A DNA stretch of 64,000 nt from Trema orientale (taxonomy: Eukaryota > Streptophyta > Magnoliopsida > Rosales > Cannabaceae): contig JXTC01000444.1 of NCBI GenBank assembly GCA_002914845.1, positions 45,623-109,622 of the forward strand, given 5' to 3'. The notes under the pieces are model-generated. The model had not been told where the DNA came from and did no database searches. It was given only the letters and a program-made list of their open reading frames with translations. The position numbers and the translations under genes are program-made. Below are positions 46,195-61,500 of the stretch, one piece after another. The stretch's first letter is position 1. Every line of letters starts with the position of its first letter.

Positions 46195-46863
46195 ATTATT
46201 TTGGATTTTTTTTTGTTTTCTTTTCTTGGTTGGTTTGTTTGACAATATTTATGTTTCAATTTTATTTTTTTTTTTATAAAAAAAAGTGAATAGATAATAG
46301 AGAGTTTCTCAGTCAACATTTAAAAATATTTTCCCTTTTAATGACCAAAAAGGAAGATACAAAAATTGTCAAACAAGCCTAATTATCGTTGATATTTTCA
46401 GCAATCTTTAAACAGATCATTATTTACGATAAAAATGAAAGCAAACCTAATGGATTTTCTTTTTTAAAGTATTCTATTAGTGAGCTTATATGTTACTACA
46501 CTTTAGAAATAGAACAACACAATAGAATTGTAACGTGGCAAAATATATAACCATATGAGTTTTATGAAATTTTTTGAGTTCATCTTATGTTTTCATTATA
46601 ACATGGGATTTTTTTTTTTAAATGATGACGACATATGTGGTGCATTTATTGCGAATGAAACTCTTTAGGAGTTTCTCATTATTATTATTTTTAAAATATT
46701 TTTTAAGGGAGTATGGTCCCCCTCTTCCCCCTTTCCTGGCTCCCTTCCGAGAAGGAGAGAAAATATTCTTCTCTAGTTAAAAATCAAACCATCATGCTAG
46801 TTGTGCTTGTGATGCCTATCTTTTTCAATCCAATCAGCCATTTACCCTTTCTTTTTACTGTAT

Positions 46864-46910
<47 letters not shown>

Positions 46911-49138
46911 TTATATCCTTTAAAGTTGAAAATCCAGTCAGAGTTTCTCAAAATATATATGCTGACTCATAGTGTCTTTATTGGTTATTTGCTAATTATT
47001 TTTAATCAATCTTTCAGATATTGTTATATGGTAAGCTCATGGCAAAAGTTGATCAATATTAATTCTAATCCACCTTTTCTCTTCACTTTGAGCGAAACCC
47101 TGTTATCAAGAACACATTTTGTGATGTCAGGAAGATCTAAGATTTTTCTTAATGCGTATATATAATATATATATACATATATATTTTATTGATCGTAAAT
47201 TATGAGATCTCATTTTACTCCTTAAATTTTAAATTCACGGAACAGAAGTAATTGAACTTGGTAAAAGCATTGTTGTTAATCCTTTCTTAATGTATGGTTT
47301 TTTTATTAAATTTCAGCACAGAATATTTATTTCATACAAGGATTATTAACTTAGTTAAGTTTGACAGAAATCTCGTTTGATTTAGTTTACACTACAGATA
47401 AATGAAAGAAGTTATAAAAAAAACTGAAAAAACGTTTAAGTAAGTTTAGGGGTTACTATTCTATAATTTAAAATTTAGGAACTAAAGCATTTCCACAACA
47501 GTTTAGAACTAAAGGAATTTAATCTATTTGTCTTTTGGTTAAGCTTGTGGTTATTGAATAAAACATAATAAATGTTTTTCCCCTGCTTTGATTAATTGTT
47601 TATTTTATGGTTTAGTATGATTACAATACTTGAAAATGAATAAAAGTAAGGTGAAGCTTTCATTATTTTCTTACTTTTTTGCATGTGAGATTTATAATAA
47701 AGTAGAAATATTAAACTTGTTACATTAAGTAAGAGCTGGGGGAGATGATCTGATCATCATGAAGTGAAGAATCCACTTGCTACTAAATTATGTTTCATAA
47801 TTTTGACAAAGATTCATATCATTAGGCGTATCTACTCTAAATTAACAAATAATATCATTACATAACAATTTCAACAAATGATCTAAAATGGTCTTTGAAC
47901 CCAAACAATGAGAGAGAGAAGAGAGAGTGATTGCTACAACATTCCATCAAGCAAATGACGCATGACTTTTTTTCCTCCTCTTTTAAATGATAGAATACGT
48001 ATGATCACTAACAAATTTAAAAAAATTCTACCTCGTCCTTTTCATCTCATGCTTTTCTAGTTACAATCCCAGGAGTAAAGGAAATTCTTTTCATAAAAAG
48101 ATAGTAAAATAGATAAAAATTTGTTTCCCATATATAGATCATGTACAATCAGTTCTTTTGGTTCCACATCATTCAGATAACTTGCCAATTTTGTAGCCTT
48201 TTGCATACTCACTTATAATTCTAAAATAACATGACATAAATACATTTGTTGGACATGATTTAAAACGCCAAAATCAAACAGAAAATTCGAGTTCATTACT
48301 TAATGATCCGTTTCATGCTATGCATTGAGTTATTGGCTCTCCATTTTACGTTTAATCGAATTGATCAAAATTACAAAAATCACTTCAATAAATGGTACAA
48401 AATCAGTATACCATCCAAATCACTCTTGAATGAAAATAAAGTCTTTTTCAAAAAAAAAAAAAAAAAAAAACTCATCATTCAAATGACTAGTTTCTTAGAG
48501 TAAAAACAAAAAATCATTGGATAACTATCAAAGGAATGTTGTGGATGTGACCATTCCCTATAGAAAACTAGTGGATAAACCTTCCGTGTCCAATGTTGTG
48601 GAAGAAATGGTAGTTTGTGCATCGCCGTCAGGGTGGTGATGACTAGATTTGACTGACTTTTTTCAGTAAGACCATTATAACCATACTATTTTATAGTCCT
48701 AGGAGAGTAAACCAACAGTAAACCCAATAATAAAACACGGAAAAATACCTAGGACATCAAACGTACTAAAGCATCATGCTATAACCAAGATTTAAACTCG
48801 TTATATTGTTACAGTCACTGACCTTATTTGTGACACTTTATGTTGGTATTTATTTTCTTTCGTAACACTAAATTAGTGCTAGTTATTAAAATTGTTGTAC
48901 TTTCTTTTTTCTTTGTGGTGGATTAAAATTTTTGTACTTGTATGGCTCTATGTAAGAACTTTTTAAGTCACAACCTAATCTATAAATGTGTAATTAGTTA
49001 AAAAACTAGTGAGGAGGAGGAGCCACAACAATTATTATTGTCAATGCATATAAATATATTGTTGAGAGTTTTATCTTATATTAAACGCACACTCAAAGCA
49101 CACGTACGCGCCGCGCACATAATTATACCCCTCGTTCG
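46195..49138. other. Gene-poor stretch upstream of GA2ox
   Basis: A (CT)n(AT)n microsatellite lies at about 46864-46910 and an A-run at about 48451-48470. The 150-residue frame at 46713-47165 runs through the microsatellite and has no domain, so I do not call it a gene. Confidence 0.4.
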
Positions 49139-49146
49139 TATAAATA
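49139..49146 (+). promoter_or_regulatory. TATA box of the GA2ox gene
   Basis: TATAAATA lies 148 bases before the start codon, followed by a C/A-rich segment typical of a plant 5' leader. The position is sensible, but the transcription start is not known. Confidence 0.6.
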
Positions 49147-49293
49147 GCCAACTAAGGACCCCGAAACCATTCACTCAAGCTCCTCAAAACACAAACACAA
49201 ACACTCCCAACTCATCAACTCAACCAAAACCCATCTCAGAACTCTCTTCTTTAAATTCAAAGACCAGAGAAAACTACTACTAGTACTGCTACA

Positions 49294-51345
<2,052 letters not shown>

Positions 51346-52709
51346 TAACGCTCAAAGTAGAACTTATAGTTCCACTTATTAGGAAAATATTTGAAATAGG
51401 TTTAAGTTTGTCTAATCAAATATGGCCATAGATGGAATACTTTTGTGTTATTTTTCTCTTGGCTTGCCATAATTATTCCCCCCTTTTCTCACAACATCTA
51501 AACTGCCCCAACTTTTTTTTTTTCCCCCTCTATATCTCTCTATTTTTTTTGTTTGGTTGGGTTCACTTTTCTTGAACAGGATTATGTAATATACCTTCTT
51601 GTTAATAACAATATAGCTCTTAATTATGGGTCTCAAGCTCTATTTACATGCAATTAGCTCTCTTGTTTACACTATCGATATGGCTATTTTCAAAAGCTTT
51701 GTTATTTGCTATATGCTAATGTTCCTTGAGTGGAAGTTGGTAGGTATTGATTCAAGCACATGCCATGCTAGCCCCCTTTATGGCTAGTTTCCAACTGTTA
51801 CTAGGCCAAATATCTAAGACCGATCTTCTATAAGAATCCCAATAAATGATGTATATTACAAATAAATAAACAAAAGGCCGCAGTCCATTAATAAATTAAT
51901 TATTTTAAGTACTAGATGTCATTTTCAGTCTTAGTGTACGACCAAACGCATTAAATGCAGAAGCATCGAGATATATATGTTCTATTTCCAATCATTCTTT
52001 AGATCCTATCAGATTTCTATTATTATTTTTTATTTTCAATTATGGGACACATTCAAATATGAATTTAATTTTTTTCTCTTCTAAATCAATAAATTATATA
52101 GCATAAGTCCATTTTTTTTTTATAGACTCAACTTAATTTTTTTTTTCTTCAAAAAAATAATAAGTTAACTTTTTGTTGGACATTTTTCCAATCTTAAATT
52201 CAACCTAGGCATCAGAAGAATGAAAAAGAAATAAAAGAAAAAAAATAAATTAAATTAAAATGGTCCACCTTATGAAATGGCACATAGAAAGCATTAAGAT
52301 CTTGTGGGCTCATTGTCTCTCATTTGGGACCACCTAACAGCAATCTGCATGCAGAAACAAAAAATCAGAAAGCCCAATAGAAAACCGCGTAAACACAAAG
52401 ATTGACACTTTGACAGATATTAATATTATTGATATTATTATTATTAGAATTTCTTCCAAGTCTCTTTCACTTCCCGCAGTTGCGCTGTGAATAATTGTAC
52501 CTGGAAAAAGGACTCGAGAAAATTAATCCACACATTTTTCATACCCCATTTTGGGTTTCAAATGAGTTACTGGTCCATCCGGTAGCAGTTCCTCAAGTGT
52601 GGAATTGTTCATTTGTTCAAAACCGACTTATTTTTTAGGGCAATATTCTAATCGAACTGCAATACGAAAGCCTAGAAGTAATAATTTAAAGAAAGGAAAA
52701 GAATAATAT
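51346..52709. other. GA2ox 3' region and intergenic DNA
   Basis: The first few hundred bases should hold the 3' untranslated region. Beyond that I see no gene, only T-runs and AT-rich DNA. Confidence 0.4.
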
Positions 52710-52867
52710 TAGGGACACACAAAATATACACATACACAAAATGATGTGACATATATTTTGAATCACTCACATATTAGTAGGTCATATTTTAAAAATTATG
52801 GGTAGTTAAAATTAATGGCTCGTCATTGTATATATATCATGTATTGTGTGTACATTTTGTATCTCTA
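52710..52867. mobile_element. MITE of about 158 bp
   Basis: The left end TAGGGACACACAAAATATAC pairs with the right end, inverted TAGAGATACAAAATGTACAC, and inner words continue the inverted match. No clear target duplication is seen. Confidence 0.6.
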
Positions 52868-53451
52868 CTATTTCTCAAAAGAAAAAAAAAAATTCTTTGT
52901 TCTCATTTTAGTCTAGAGTGTCTTTGGTACGTGATTAAGAGTAAGGTGGTTATTGGATACAAAGAATTGTTGGAGGAAAGAGATTCAATTTCAGAATAAA
53001 CTTTGTGTGAGTGATCCCATAACGATTCAAAACTTGGACTTCATTTTGTAAGGTAAGGCCCATAGCCATTAGCCAACCGCCAACCGACCTATCCCCTTCT
53101 TTGCTAAAATGATCATAAGTACATGATGTTGATTGCAAAATTTGAAGCTAATCTTCATTAGTGGGCAATTATAATCGTAGATTGTCAGATAGAATAAGAA
53201 TTACATTTAAATTAGTGGAAATGCAAACATGAAAATGAAACTAGTTTAGTCACATCAAAGTGGAATTTTTAAAAATAATAATAATAATTAGTGAGTAGGG
53301 TAAGCATGATCGGTTTGCAACCAATAATTGAAGAGGCGTCTAATTCAGTCCAATGATAGGCTGATTTTGTCAGCCAATCCAATCCGTAAAGGAAAAATAT
53401 CCACTCCGATATTCTATTGAATGTAGATAGCTATGTTATAGATACTAGTGA
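52868..53451. other. Intergenic DNA without a recognised gene
   Basis: No coding sequence or clear repeat is seen. Confidence 0.35.
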
Positions 53452-53612
53452 TGTTCAGCATCATAATGACATGTTTGTGAATTATTTTAATTAAAAAATT
53501 GAGTCTCACGTGAGTCCCATTTGAATTATAATTATAATTAGCCAGTTACAAACTGATACATTATGTGATGTTGGGCACCATGTAATGTCACATAGCATTA
53601 TTCATGTCGATA
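53452..53612. mobile_element. Candidate MITE, GATGTTCAGCATCA family
   Basis: GATGTTCAGCATCATAATG near the left end resembles the inverted right part GGTGCCCAACATCACATAATG. A related word occurs near 28685. Boundaries are tentative. Confidence 0.4.
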
Positions 53613-53841
53613 GCATCTCCCTTTTATTGCATTTGGATTGTGATTTAGAGTTTGGAATTCTCAATTTATAAAGTTTATTTTTAATCCATTTGCCGCACTT
53701 AAATCCAACCTATTGGGCTAACAGTCCAGGACCTGACAATAGGACTTACAAGCCCAAATGATTTAAGAGTCCAAGTGGAAGAAACAATATACGAAAATGG
53801 GACCATTTTGTTCTGAAATACTTTCCTTTTGTTTTTTTAGA

Positions 53842-54118
53842 GTAATGCTGTCACAATCTTTATACTAAATTCTTAATACCAACACATTTGTAAATATATT
53901 ATGTATATATATACCTATTGTACTCAATCCCAAATGTAATAGAAAGGTGTAATAGAGTCACTCATCTCAAAATTTGTTCTAAAATTTTAATACCAATGTA
54001 TGAGTTATCACTATTAATTGGTAATTAGTGAATGTGATTAATCTATTTGTAGTATGTTCTTGACAACTCATTTTCTACGTGTGTTAATTTGGTACAAATC
54101 TTGGATAATTAGCATCAT
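53842..54118. mobile_element. Candidate MITE of about 277 bp
   Basis: AATCTTTATACTAAATTCTT near the left end is mirrored by AATTTGGTACAAATCTTGGA near the right. The outer bases AGTAATGCT and, inverted, GATGCTAAT also agree in part. No target duplication was established. Confidence 0.4.
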
Positions 54119-54970
54119 CTTTTTTTTTTTCGTTTTGTTTTTATGAGTGATTTATGAACTTTTATAGTCACTTCAATTACTTCCAATTACTTCTAGAAAA
54201 CTTGTAAACGCAATCATGTAAAAAAAGAACAAAACCATAAAAGTCATTTTGGAAGTAGTCACAATCATTGTGCCTCAAAAGAGTATTCTTCCGATCCGTC
54301 CATTATTTCCCACCTATAAAAGCAGCTCTCCTCCTCCGTGAGGCCATGCAAGGAATACAATCAGAATATTACTAATAGAGAGAATTTTTCTTCTTATGTT
54401 ACATTTATCATCTTTTTCACATTTATTTCTGCATTTTTTTTTTTGGAGATATAAAAAGTGTTACCACCCGCAAACAAAAACATTTTTCTCCTGGAGAGTC
54501 TGGAAAACAATTTCTATTATTGCGAAAAAAGAAGAAAATTTTACTGCATTTATCATCCATTTCGTATATACTTCGCAATTTTTTTTCCTGTTGATTTATA
54601 ATTACATGTTTAACTCTTCCAGGTGCACAAATTTTGGCGTACGTATCTATCGAATCCTATTAACTCATTTGAATTCAAATGATACAAGTAATAACTATAT
54701 AAAATGCAAGGCTGTTACAGACAAGTCGTTCATTATTCAAATGTTTGTAATCGAATATGTTGCTCTATTCGCGCACAATCACCCTCACTGGATTGGTGTT
54801 TGAAATTTAAAGTCGAAATCGTCACGCCTTCGTCGAAATAAATAATTATATAAAGGGTATGTATGTGTAGAACATAAGCGTAACTTCATTAAAGCATACA
54901 AAATAAGGAAATGAAACAATAAACAAATTAATAGAAGGACTAAACACATAATTTAGCACTTTGATTAAAT
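54119..54970. other. Unassigned DNA with a TATA-like start
   Basis: CTATAAAAGCAGCTC near 54315 followed by a leader-like segment could be a promoter of a gene, a non-coding RNA or an LTR. The 135-residue frame at 54396-54803 has no recognisable domain and passes through low-complexity T-rich sequence. I leave it uncalled. Confidence 0.3.
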
Positions 54971-55312
54971 TTAATCAGACGGCCACATCTCATCAATTGG
55001 CGGCATCTCTCTGAGGAATCTCTCAAACTCCTTGAAGGAAATATCTCTCGTCAAAACCGAATTCCCTCCTGAAGATGAACCATATTCATCATGGATACTA
55101 CTACTACTACAGCTTGTACTACTTTCAGGCTTATGATCAGACCGTCTTTTCGCCCTTTCCCCATCGCCGCCGTCCTCCGCCACCTTGGAATCCTTGCCTG
55201 TCAGCTTTTGTACAACGTCTTTGAAGCTCACAGCATCCGTCTCAACATATTGTGTGTTGATTATCACCACCTTGGGTGGTTTAGTATGGTAATCTGTTCG
55301 AGAACCTGACAT
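54971..55312 (-). CDS. VQ-motif protein, VQ1/VQ10-like
   Basis: An intronless protein of 113 residues. Residues 30-39 read FKDVVQKLTG, the exact FxxxVQxLTG motif through which plant VQ proteins bind WRKY transcription factors in the nucleus. The sequence around it (KVVIINTQYVETDAVSF, 14-30) and the C-terminus (FKEFERFLREMPPIDEMWPSD) fit the small VQ1/VQ10 group. Arabidopsis VQ10 is known as a partner of WRKY8. The middle (about 40-85) is acidic, basic and Ser-rich and probably disordered. The ATG is the first in frame. A TATA-like TATAAAA (minus strand, 55407-55413) lies about 95 bases upstream, and a cluster of W-box cores lies farther up. Stress-responsive expression is inferred from these. 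The frame is intact. Confidence 0.92.
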   Translation of the reverse strand: MSGSRTDYHTKPPKVVIINTQYVETDAVSFKDVVQKLTGKDSKVAEDGGDGERAKRRSDHKPESSTSCSSSSIHDEYGSSSGGNSVLTRDISFKEFERFLREMPPIDEMWPSD

Positions 55313-55406
55313 GGCGCCAAACTAAGACTAATGGTTTTTTTTTTTTTTTTTCGATCGGTTGAAGAGTTTGGTTATTAAGGACTGTTTCTGGACGAATTGG
55401 AGCTGG

Positions 55407-55413
55407 TTTTTAT
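55407..55413 (-). promoter_or_regulatory. TATA box of the VQ gene
   Basis: The minus strand reads TATAAAA about 95 bases before the start codon, a usual spacing for a short plant leader. Confidence 0.6.
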
Positions 55414-55493
55414 AATGGAAAATGGAGATAGTAATAAGTACGGAATTAAGATTAACTAGGAAGGTGCTCGGAAGATTTGTACGGTTGAATTTA

Positions 55494-55655
55494 TTGACAG
55501 CTAATTAAGAAAAAAAGGGAGATCTCTAGGAGGAAATGATCAAAGAGAGAGAGAAGAATAAGAGAAGTTGACCGTTGTTTTTTCTTATGGTGTTGTTTAA
55601 GAGTTGGTCAAAGCATGCAGTTGACAGTTGAGAAAAACCTCCTCCTATGGTTGAC
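55494..55655. promoter_or_regulatory. W-box cluster upstream of the VQ gene
   Basis: Five TTGAC cores lie within 162 bases: plus strand at 55494, 55568, 55621 and 55651, and minus strand at 55606-55611. Two are full W-boxes (TTGACC). They are 180-345 bases upstream of the VQ start codon. WRKY factors bind this motif, so feedback control with VQ-WRKY partners is plausible. Confidence 0.55.
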
Positions 55656-58171
55656 ATATTAAAAAATTCAATATGTGAAAAAGGGTAACTCGAGATATGT
55701 TTTTGTTGGTATTAGTATCTGCTTGAAACATAAGTTGATAAGATCAGGTCATAATCAAATAGCACATAAATATTATAAGATTTGATTAAAAGTCTTACTG
55801 TCCAAAAATATTCACCGCCGCCACTAGAATGTTTTTCTATACCCTCGGATTGATGACAAGCACAAGACAAGCACAAAATATTCACCTCTGTTAGTGAAAT
55901 TTGTAAATGCAAGTGTGAGTATCATAGAATGAGTATGAGTATTATCCACGAAGAAGACTGTTAATTTACTAAGTACCGAAATTTTGCTCAACTCTAATTT
56001 TATTTAAATTAAATAATTAAAGAAAAAAATTAAATTAAAAATAAAAATAAACTAAATACAATTAAAATAACGAAAATTAAAATTAAAATAGAGTGAGCAT
56101 AAAACGAAAATTAAATAAGGTTCTAATTAATGAAAATAAACTTAAGGTTTCCGATTTCACTATAACTAATCTACTCTAAATTTTTTTATCTCATTAGTCC
56201 AAAATTATTCCCCATTAGTTCAAAATTATTCCTCTAGTTGATAGTCGAGATTCCCTAATTTATTCATTATCCTCTCCCGAGTTCAAGCAAAAATACCCTT
56301 AATTACCAATTCACTATATTCCTATGCGAATTAAACTTAAGATCTATGGAAACTCATATAGCGACTATACAAACTATATAAATATATTCCTATTCTACAT
56401 ATAATTTATGGCTTTCAATTCAATGAACTAGACACATAAATCTCCTTCTAGATTAACAAATCATCTATTTAGTAGCTAGTTAAATAGAAGCATTAAGAAC
56501 AGAATTAAAAAACTCAACTAGGAAAAAAAATAATCCATGGACTAAATTGAAAGAAAAATTTAAAGATTCATAGTTAGGCCATATCGTTGACCTAGAATAA
56601 TGTTTCTCTCCTAAAATGATGTGTTTTTTTTCTCTTCTCCGTATTCCTTTTATAGCCGAAGAGAGAATGTTTGAGTTGTCCATGGATTCCTATGCTTATC
56701 TCAAATTGGTGGAATGATGTTCAATATCTAATTCAAACTCTGTCTCTTTATCTCTCTTCTCTTTATTTTACGTTTCTGAGCCAAGGGTGATAATCAGGTG
56801 CGGAGGAATTTGTATGCTTGGTATGAATCCTATGTTTTATTGGCAAAAAAAAAAGCTGACTTTGACTTGATGACGTGACATTTTCTCGTTGGGCAATAAA
56901 GAAGCGGTTGTACGTGTAGTGAGACACATAGGATCCGACCGAGTGAAGACTCTTACACCAGCTTTTCTTCCGCATGGGCCCCATTTGTCGGCTGCTCCAG
57001 CCTATCCCTCTCCTCGCTTGCATCTCAAGTGCCAGGCCGATTGCTTAATGGCCTGATCTAACGGCTGAAAAGGCGAGTCCACTTCTATTGCATATTCGTG
57101 CACCTCGAGCTCTCAATTCTAAATTGTTTTTTTTCCCTTTTCTTTAATTAAAATCAAATTAAAAATGTAATTAACCTATATTAAAATAACTTTACTTAAT
57201 TAAATACCTAAATAAAATTAAATAAAACAAAACTAATTTTAAATAATTAAAAATCTAATTCAACAAAATAACTTAAATCAAAATCCTAAATCTAATAAAA
57301 ATGTAATACGAATTAAATTAATTTAAACTAAACAAATTAAATTAAAATACCTAACCCTAATAAAATAACATTAAATAAACTAAATCTAAAATAAAACAAA
57401 CTTAGATTACTTAAAATCTAAACTAAAATTACTCAAAGATGTATATTTTTAATGTACAAAAGGCACAATTAACTCTATTTTTATAAAGTTATCACCTGCC
57501 AAAAACTATGTGGTATACATCCTTATAGTTTACATTTGTTATTTGATAGGGGGACTTTTACAGTAGAATTAAACTGTTAAACACTATGGCTAATGCACAT
57601 TTTCAAATCAAATCAGAATAAGGTAGTAAATAAATCTAACAGTTTCATGTTCAAATCCAGCAGTTAAAAGATATATTCAATCATAATAGATAAGATAAAA
57701 TATAGATCTGACAATTTTAAATTTATATCAAGCAGTTAAATAGTATTGACCAATGACACTTGTGAATTTATCCCTAAATTAGCGAATGAAATTGCCTATA
57801 TATTTGCTAAGAATTGTACTAGTTTTCATTCTAATTTTTATTGGTATGAAGAAATTCCCAGTTGTATTGCTCGTTTTGCAGCAAATGACTTTTATTAATA
57901 AAGAATTTAATTTCGTCCTCTATTTAAAAAAAAAATCACCAATATTCAGTAATATTTTGTTTGACCCCAACCTATTTCTCTTTTGTTTTCTTTGAAACTG
58001 AGGGGGAACAGTTAGTATTGGAACAAGAATATACAGCAGACAGAAGCACAAGTCAAAGTTATGTTATATATTTAAAAATTAATAATGTCTGTTCTAGAAT
58101 CCGTGAAATTTTTTCATGAAGGCAAAATTTTTTAAAATTAAAAAGCCGAGTATACTTTGGCTGGGTTCCAG
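55656..58171. other. Gene-poor region, possibly transposon-derived
   Basis: No protein gene is seen. The stretch at about 55930-57100 passes from AT-rich to a more mixed composition and looks like the non-coding part of a larger retroelement, but I could not match LTRs. 57130-57440 is made of AAATTAAA-type words. The minus frame at 56763-57023 has no domain. Confidence 0.3.
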
Positions 58172-58557
58172 TAGAGATATCGATGTGGGCCGGGTTTTGT
58201 GGGTCAGTCCACATTTTGAAGAAAAAGTACGGTATTGGCTCAGTCCGTGTATTTTCAGTTTATTCAAATTTTAAAAGAATATAAATAAGTTTTAGGCTCA
58301 TATTTTAGCCCACATAAGCATATATTTGATGTTTTAAAGCATAGAATAATAACAAAATTATGCTCACATTTTGACCCATATTCAGTCCGCATAGGCACAC
58401 AGCCCACTTAAGCCTGCATAAAATGTGGGTTGGGCCTGTGAGCCGTGCTGGACCGATCTATATTTTAGGCAGACCAGATCTAAACCCGATATAAAACCTA
58501 TGTGGACTTATCAAATGTGAGCTGAACCAAATAAGGCCTGCCCACTTTACGTCTCTA
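58172..58557. mobile_element. hAT-type MITE of 386 bp
   Basis: The left end TAGAGATATCGATGTGGGC pairs with the right end, inverted TAGAGACGTAAAGTGGGC. It is flanked by 8-mers GGTTCCAG (58164-58171) and GGTTCTAG (58558-58565), a target duplication with one change. The interior is GGGC/GCCC-rich at both sides. No transposase is present. Confidence 0.8.
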
Positions 58558-61500
58558 GGTTCTAGAGCAATTTATAGAAGTCTGAGTTGTGTTTTTTGAA
58601 ATGTTGGGTAAGCTACAACTGTAACTAATACTTTCTATGCAACATATCATTGAATAATCATCTATCCAAGATTTTGTTTTCTCAATATTGACTTCTTTAA
58701 GTAAAAAAAAAAAAAACAAAAAAAAAAGAACATGAAAACAAAAAAAAACTTCAATCATGTAGTTAATTTAAACTGCATACCTCGCCCCTAACATGTGTAT
58801 ATATAAAGCATCCTAATATGTGTACTGTTATAGTTCCCATACAAGTGACTTGGTCACAGTACAATTTATCCACTGTTAAATGGAAGTTAAAAAGAGTTAT
58901 ATTATAGATAAATTTTTTCTTCTAAAATGAAGTCATTATAATACAATTAACAGGGGTTTGTGACGTATATATGACGTTGAGCTAATTGTTCCAATTCCCT
59001 GATTGCTTTTTGGTTTATAAACTATGCCATTTACGAGTTTCCAGCAAGCGATTTCATACGAAGTATCAAATCATAATTAATCACAATTCTTTTGCTCATG
59101 ATACTAATAAAAAAATGGTATTGCCATTCATTTCAGATAATAAGTCAAATGATGCATTGAAGTATTTATTAATTTATGTCAATTGTATATTAAATCTCAA
59201 GCCAGAAAGGAGGAGAAAGAAAATCAGGGAAGAAAAAGACGTTCTGTGGTCTTTAATTTGGTTATTGCTATTTCTTTTTCTTTTTTGGGTTTAAGTGATT
59301 TTTGCCTATTCATTCTTTATACTTCAAGGATTTAGGCATCTTAATCAACAAACTATAAGGAGAAATTTTGCAGTAATCGAAACGGTTTTGGACCTAATTT
59401 GGAGAAATTTGGGCAAAAAATAATTTCTTTATGGCTACTTTTCTTGATCATTTCTTTACGAGTATCCTAAATATTAGATATACTATTAATTTGACCATCT
59501 TTTAAAGTCTATGATGAAAAATTGACAAAGTATAAATCGTTTAAGAAATTATTTATTACATTTAGGGGTATTTACACTTAGCTAAAGGCTTTCGTGATGA
59601 AAAAAAGACTCTTTAATTTATAAGTATTTTTAAAACTAGCCATAATTGTCACGTCACATGATCTAAAATTAGTTGGATAACACATTCATCTATCAAACCC
59701 TAAAATATATGCTTCTCCAACAAACCCCAAATTACTTCTACTACCACTATCACCTATAGCACCTTACCACCATTATCGATCCCGATCCCGACATGCCTCT
59801 GTTCGACTTGGGTCAAATATTTCGACTGTAGTCAAACTTATTTCGCAGCCTATGCCGGTCATTTTGACTGATTTTCGACCAATGACTCACCTCATTCAAG
59901 CAATCTCGACCTAAGTTGAAATTTTTCAACTCCGATCGAACGTGACTGGTCACCTTCTCAGAGCCGCCTTCTTCAATTTCACCATTTTCGATTGCTTTGT
60001 ATTGGAGGTAATTTTGGAATTCCGAAATTTTCATTAAATAAAAGTCTTGTATTGTAAATGATTTACAGTTTATCTCTTTTTTTCATCACATGCTTTAAAA
60101 GAGGGTCAAAATTAATAAAAAAAAGTTTTAGAATTCCGAACTTGCCCCCCTCCACAAAGTATAGTCAAATTCGGTTGAACACAAGTGTTGGCGGGATGTT
60201 GTAAGTAGTAGATTACGTAAGGTATTTCGAAGTTTGTTAAAAATAGTATTTAAGTAATTTTAGACATATCATGTGATAATAAGAGTTAGTTTTGATAATA
60301 TTTTAAGCCCATTTTATCACTGTGAGGGCATTAGTAGACCAATAACCATAAAATTTCTAGATATTTTGATTAGTACTAAAAAAATCACGTTGAAAAGTAA
60401 TCATAGACAGGAAAACAAAAAAAAGAAAAAAAAAAAGAACCATTATGACCTAAAATACTCGTGCATTCTTCCATTTGCCTGATCAAAATAGAGGAAAAAA
60501 GTGAAAAAGAAAGAAAAAAGAGTACAATAGTAAGTATCCGCAACCATCGTTGACCTTAATTGGATGTGGAACGTATTTGAACCATTCGAACAGTTAGTCA
60601 GTTTGACATTCTCATAAGTTCAACATAAACAAATCAAATAGTTCTAAAACATCACTTTCGTTTAAAAATGATTCAAACAAAATTGTAAGTTAATTTGTTC
60701 TATTACTAGCTATTGCGAAAAGTAATAGGCAGCACTGTAGTTGAAGACACGCTTTGAACATGAATATTCATTTATTATATCTAATAGTCTTTAGGATAAT
60801 AAAAAAATAACTTCTTGGGTTAAAAAATTATATCCATAAAGACCAGAGCATGAAAAGTTCAACCCTTCGAACATTGTGATCTAGAGTACAAAAACGTCAT
60901 TATCAAANTTCTAATATGTTCTTCTTTTTCAAATAATTTGGCTAGAAACAGTTGTTTAACTATCAGATTAATTCTAAATTCAATGAATACTCATATGATC
61001 AATCATTTTCTAATTGACAAAAGATGCTACTGTGCTAAGATGCGTAATTGAAGGAGATATGATTAAAAGGCACATGTTAATTGATAAGATATAACTCTAG
61101 TTACTGTTTCACCTTCAGTTCCTATTTACGTAACTCAGCAAAAAAATTAAATAATTAAAAATAAACTTTAAGCACATTCTTTAGGAAATTCTAGTGTAGG
61201 AGAGGCAAAATTCCTCATAGGAGGAATACTCAAGCCATTTGATCAAATTCAATAGTTGTAAAAATAGTAGTCCCAAAAGATAACAACTACATTTTACTAC
61301 ACCAAATTATGCTCAATACCATTGTATACTTTTTTTTTTCTTTCCCCTTTTCTCGTCTTCTCTTCTCTATGACCTGAAGTTTTTGCATTGTTACTCTCTT
61401 TTTCTCTTCTTTCTCATCTATGTGATATTAAGAACTTATCATATCAATTTTCACCCATCTCTCAATTGGATTTAAAATATAATAAAATAAAATAAAAAAA

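Noticed and set aside
46713-47165. 150-residue open frame
   Set aside because: Much of it is translated (CT)n and (AT)n microsatellite, with no domain or codon bias.
49038-49283. 81-residue frame before GA2ox
   Set aside because: It spans the TATA box and leader of GA2ox and so is unlikely to be translated.
54396-54803. 135-residue open frame
   Set aside because: It is low-complexity and T-rich with no recognisable domain and no splice context. I kept only a note on its upstream TATA-like motif.
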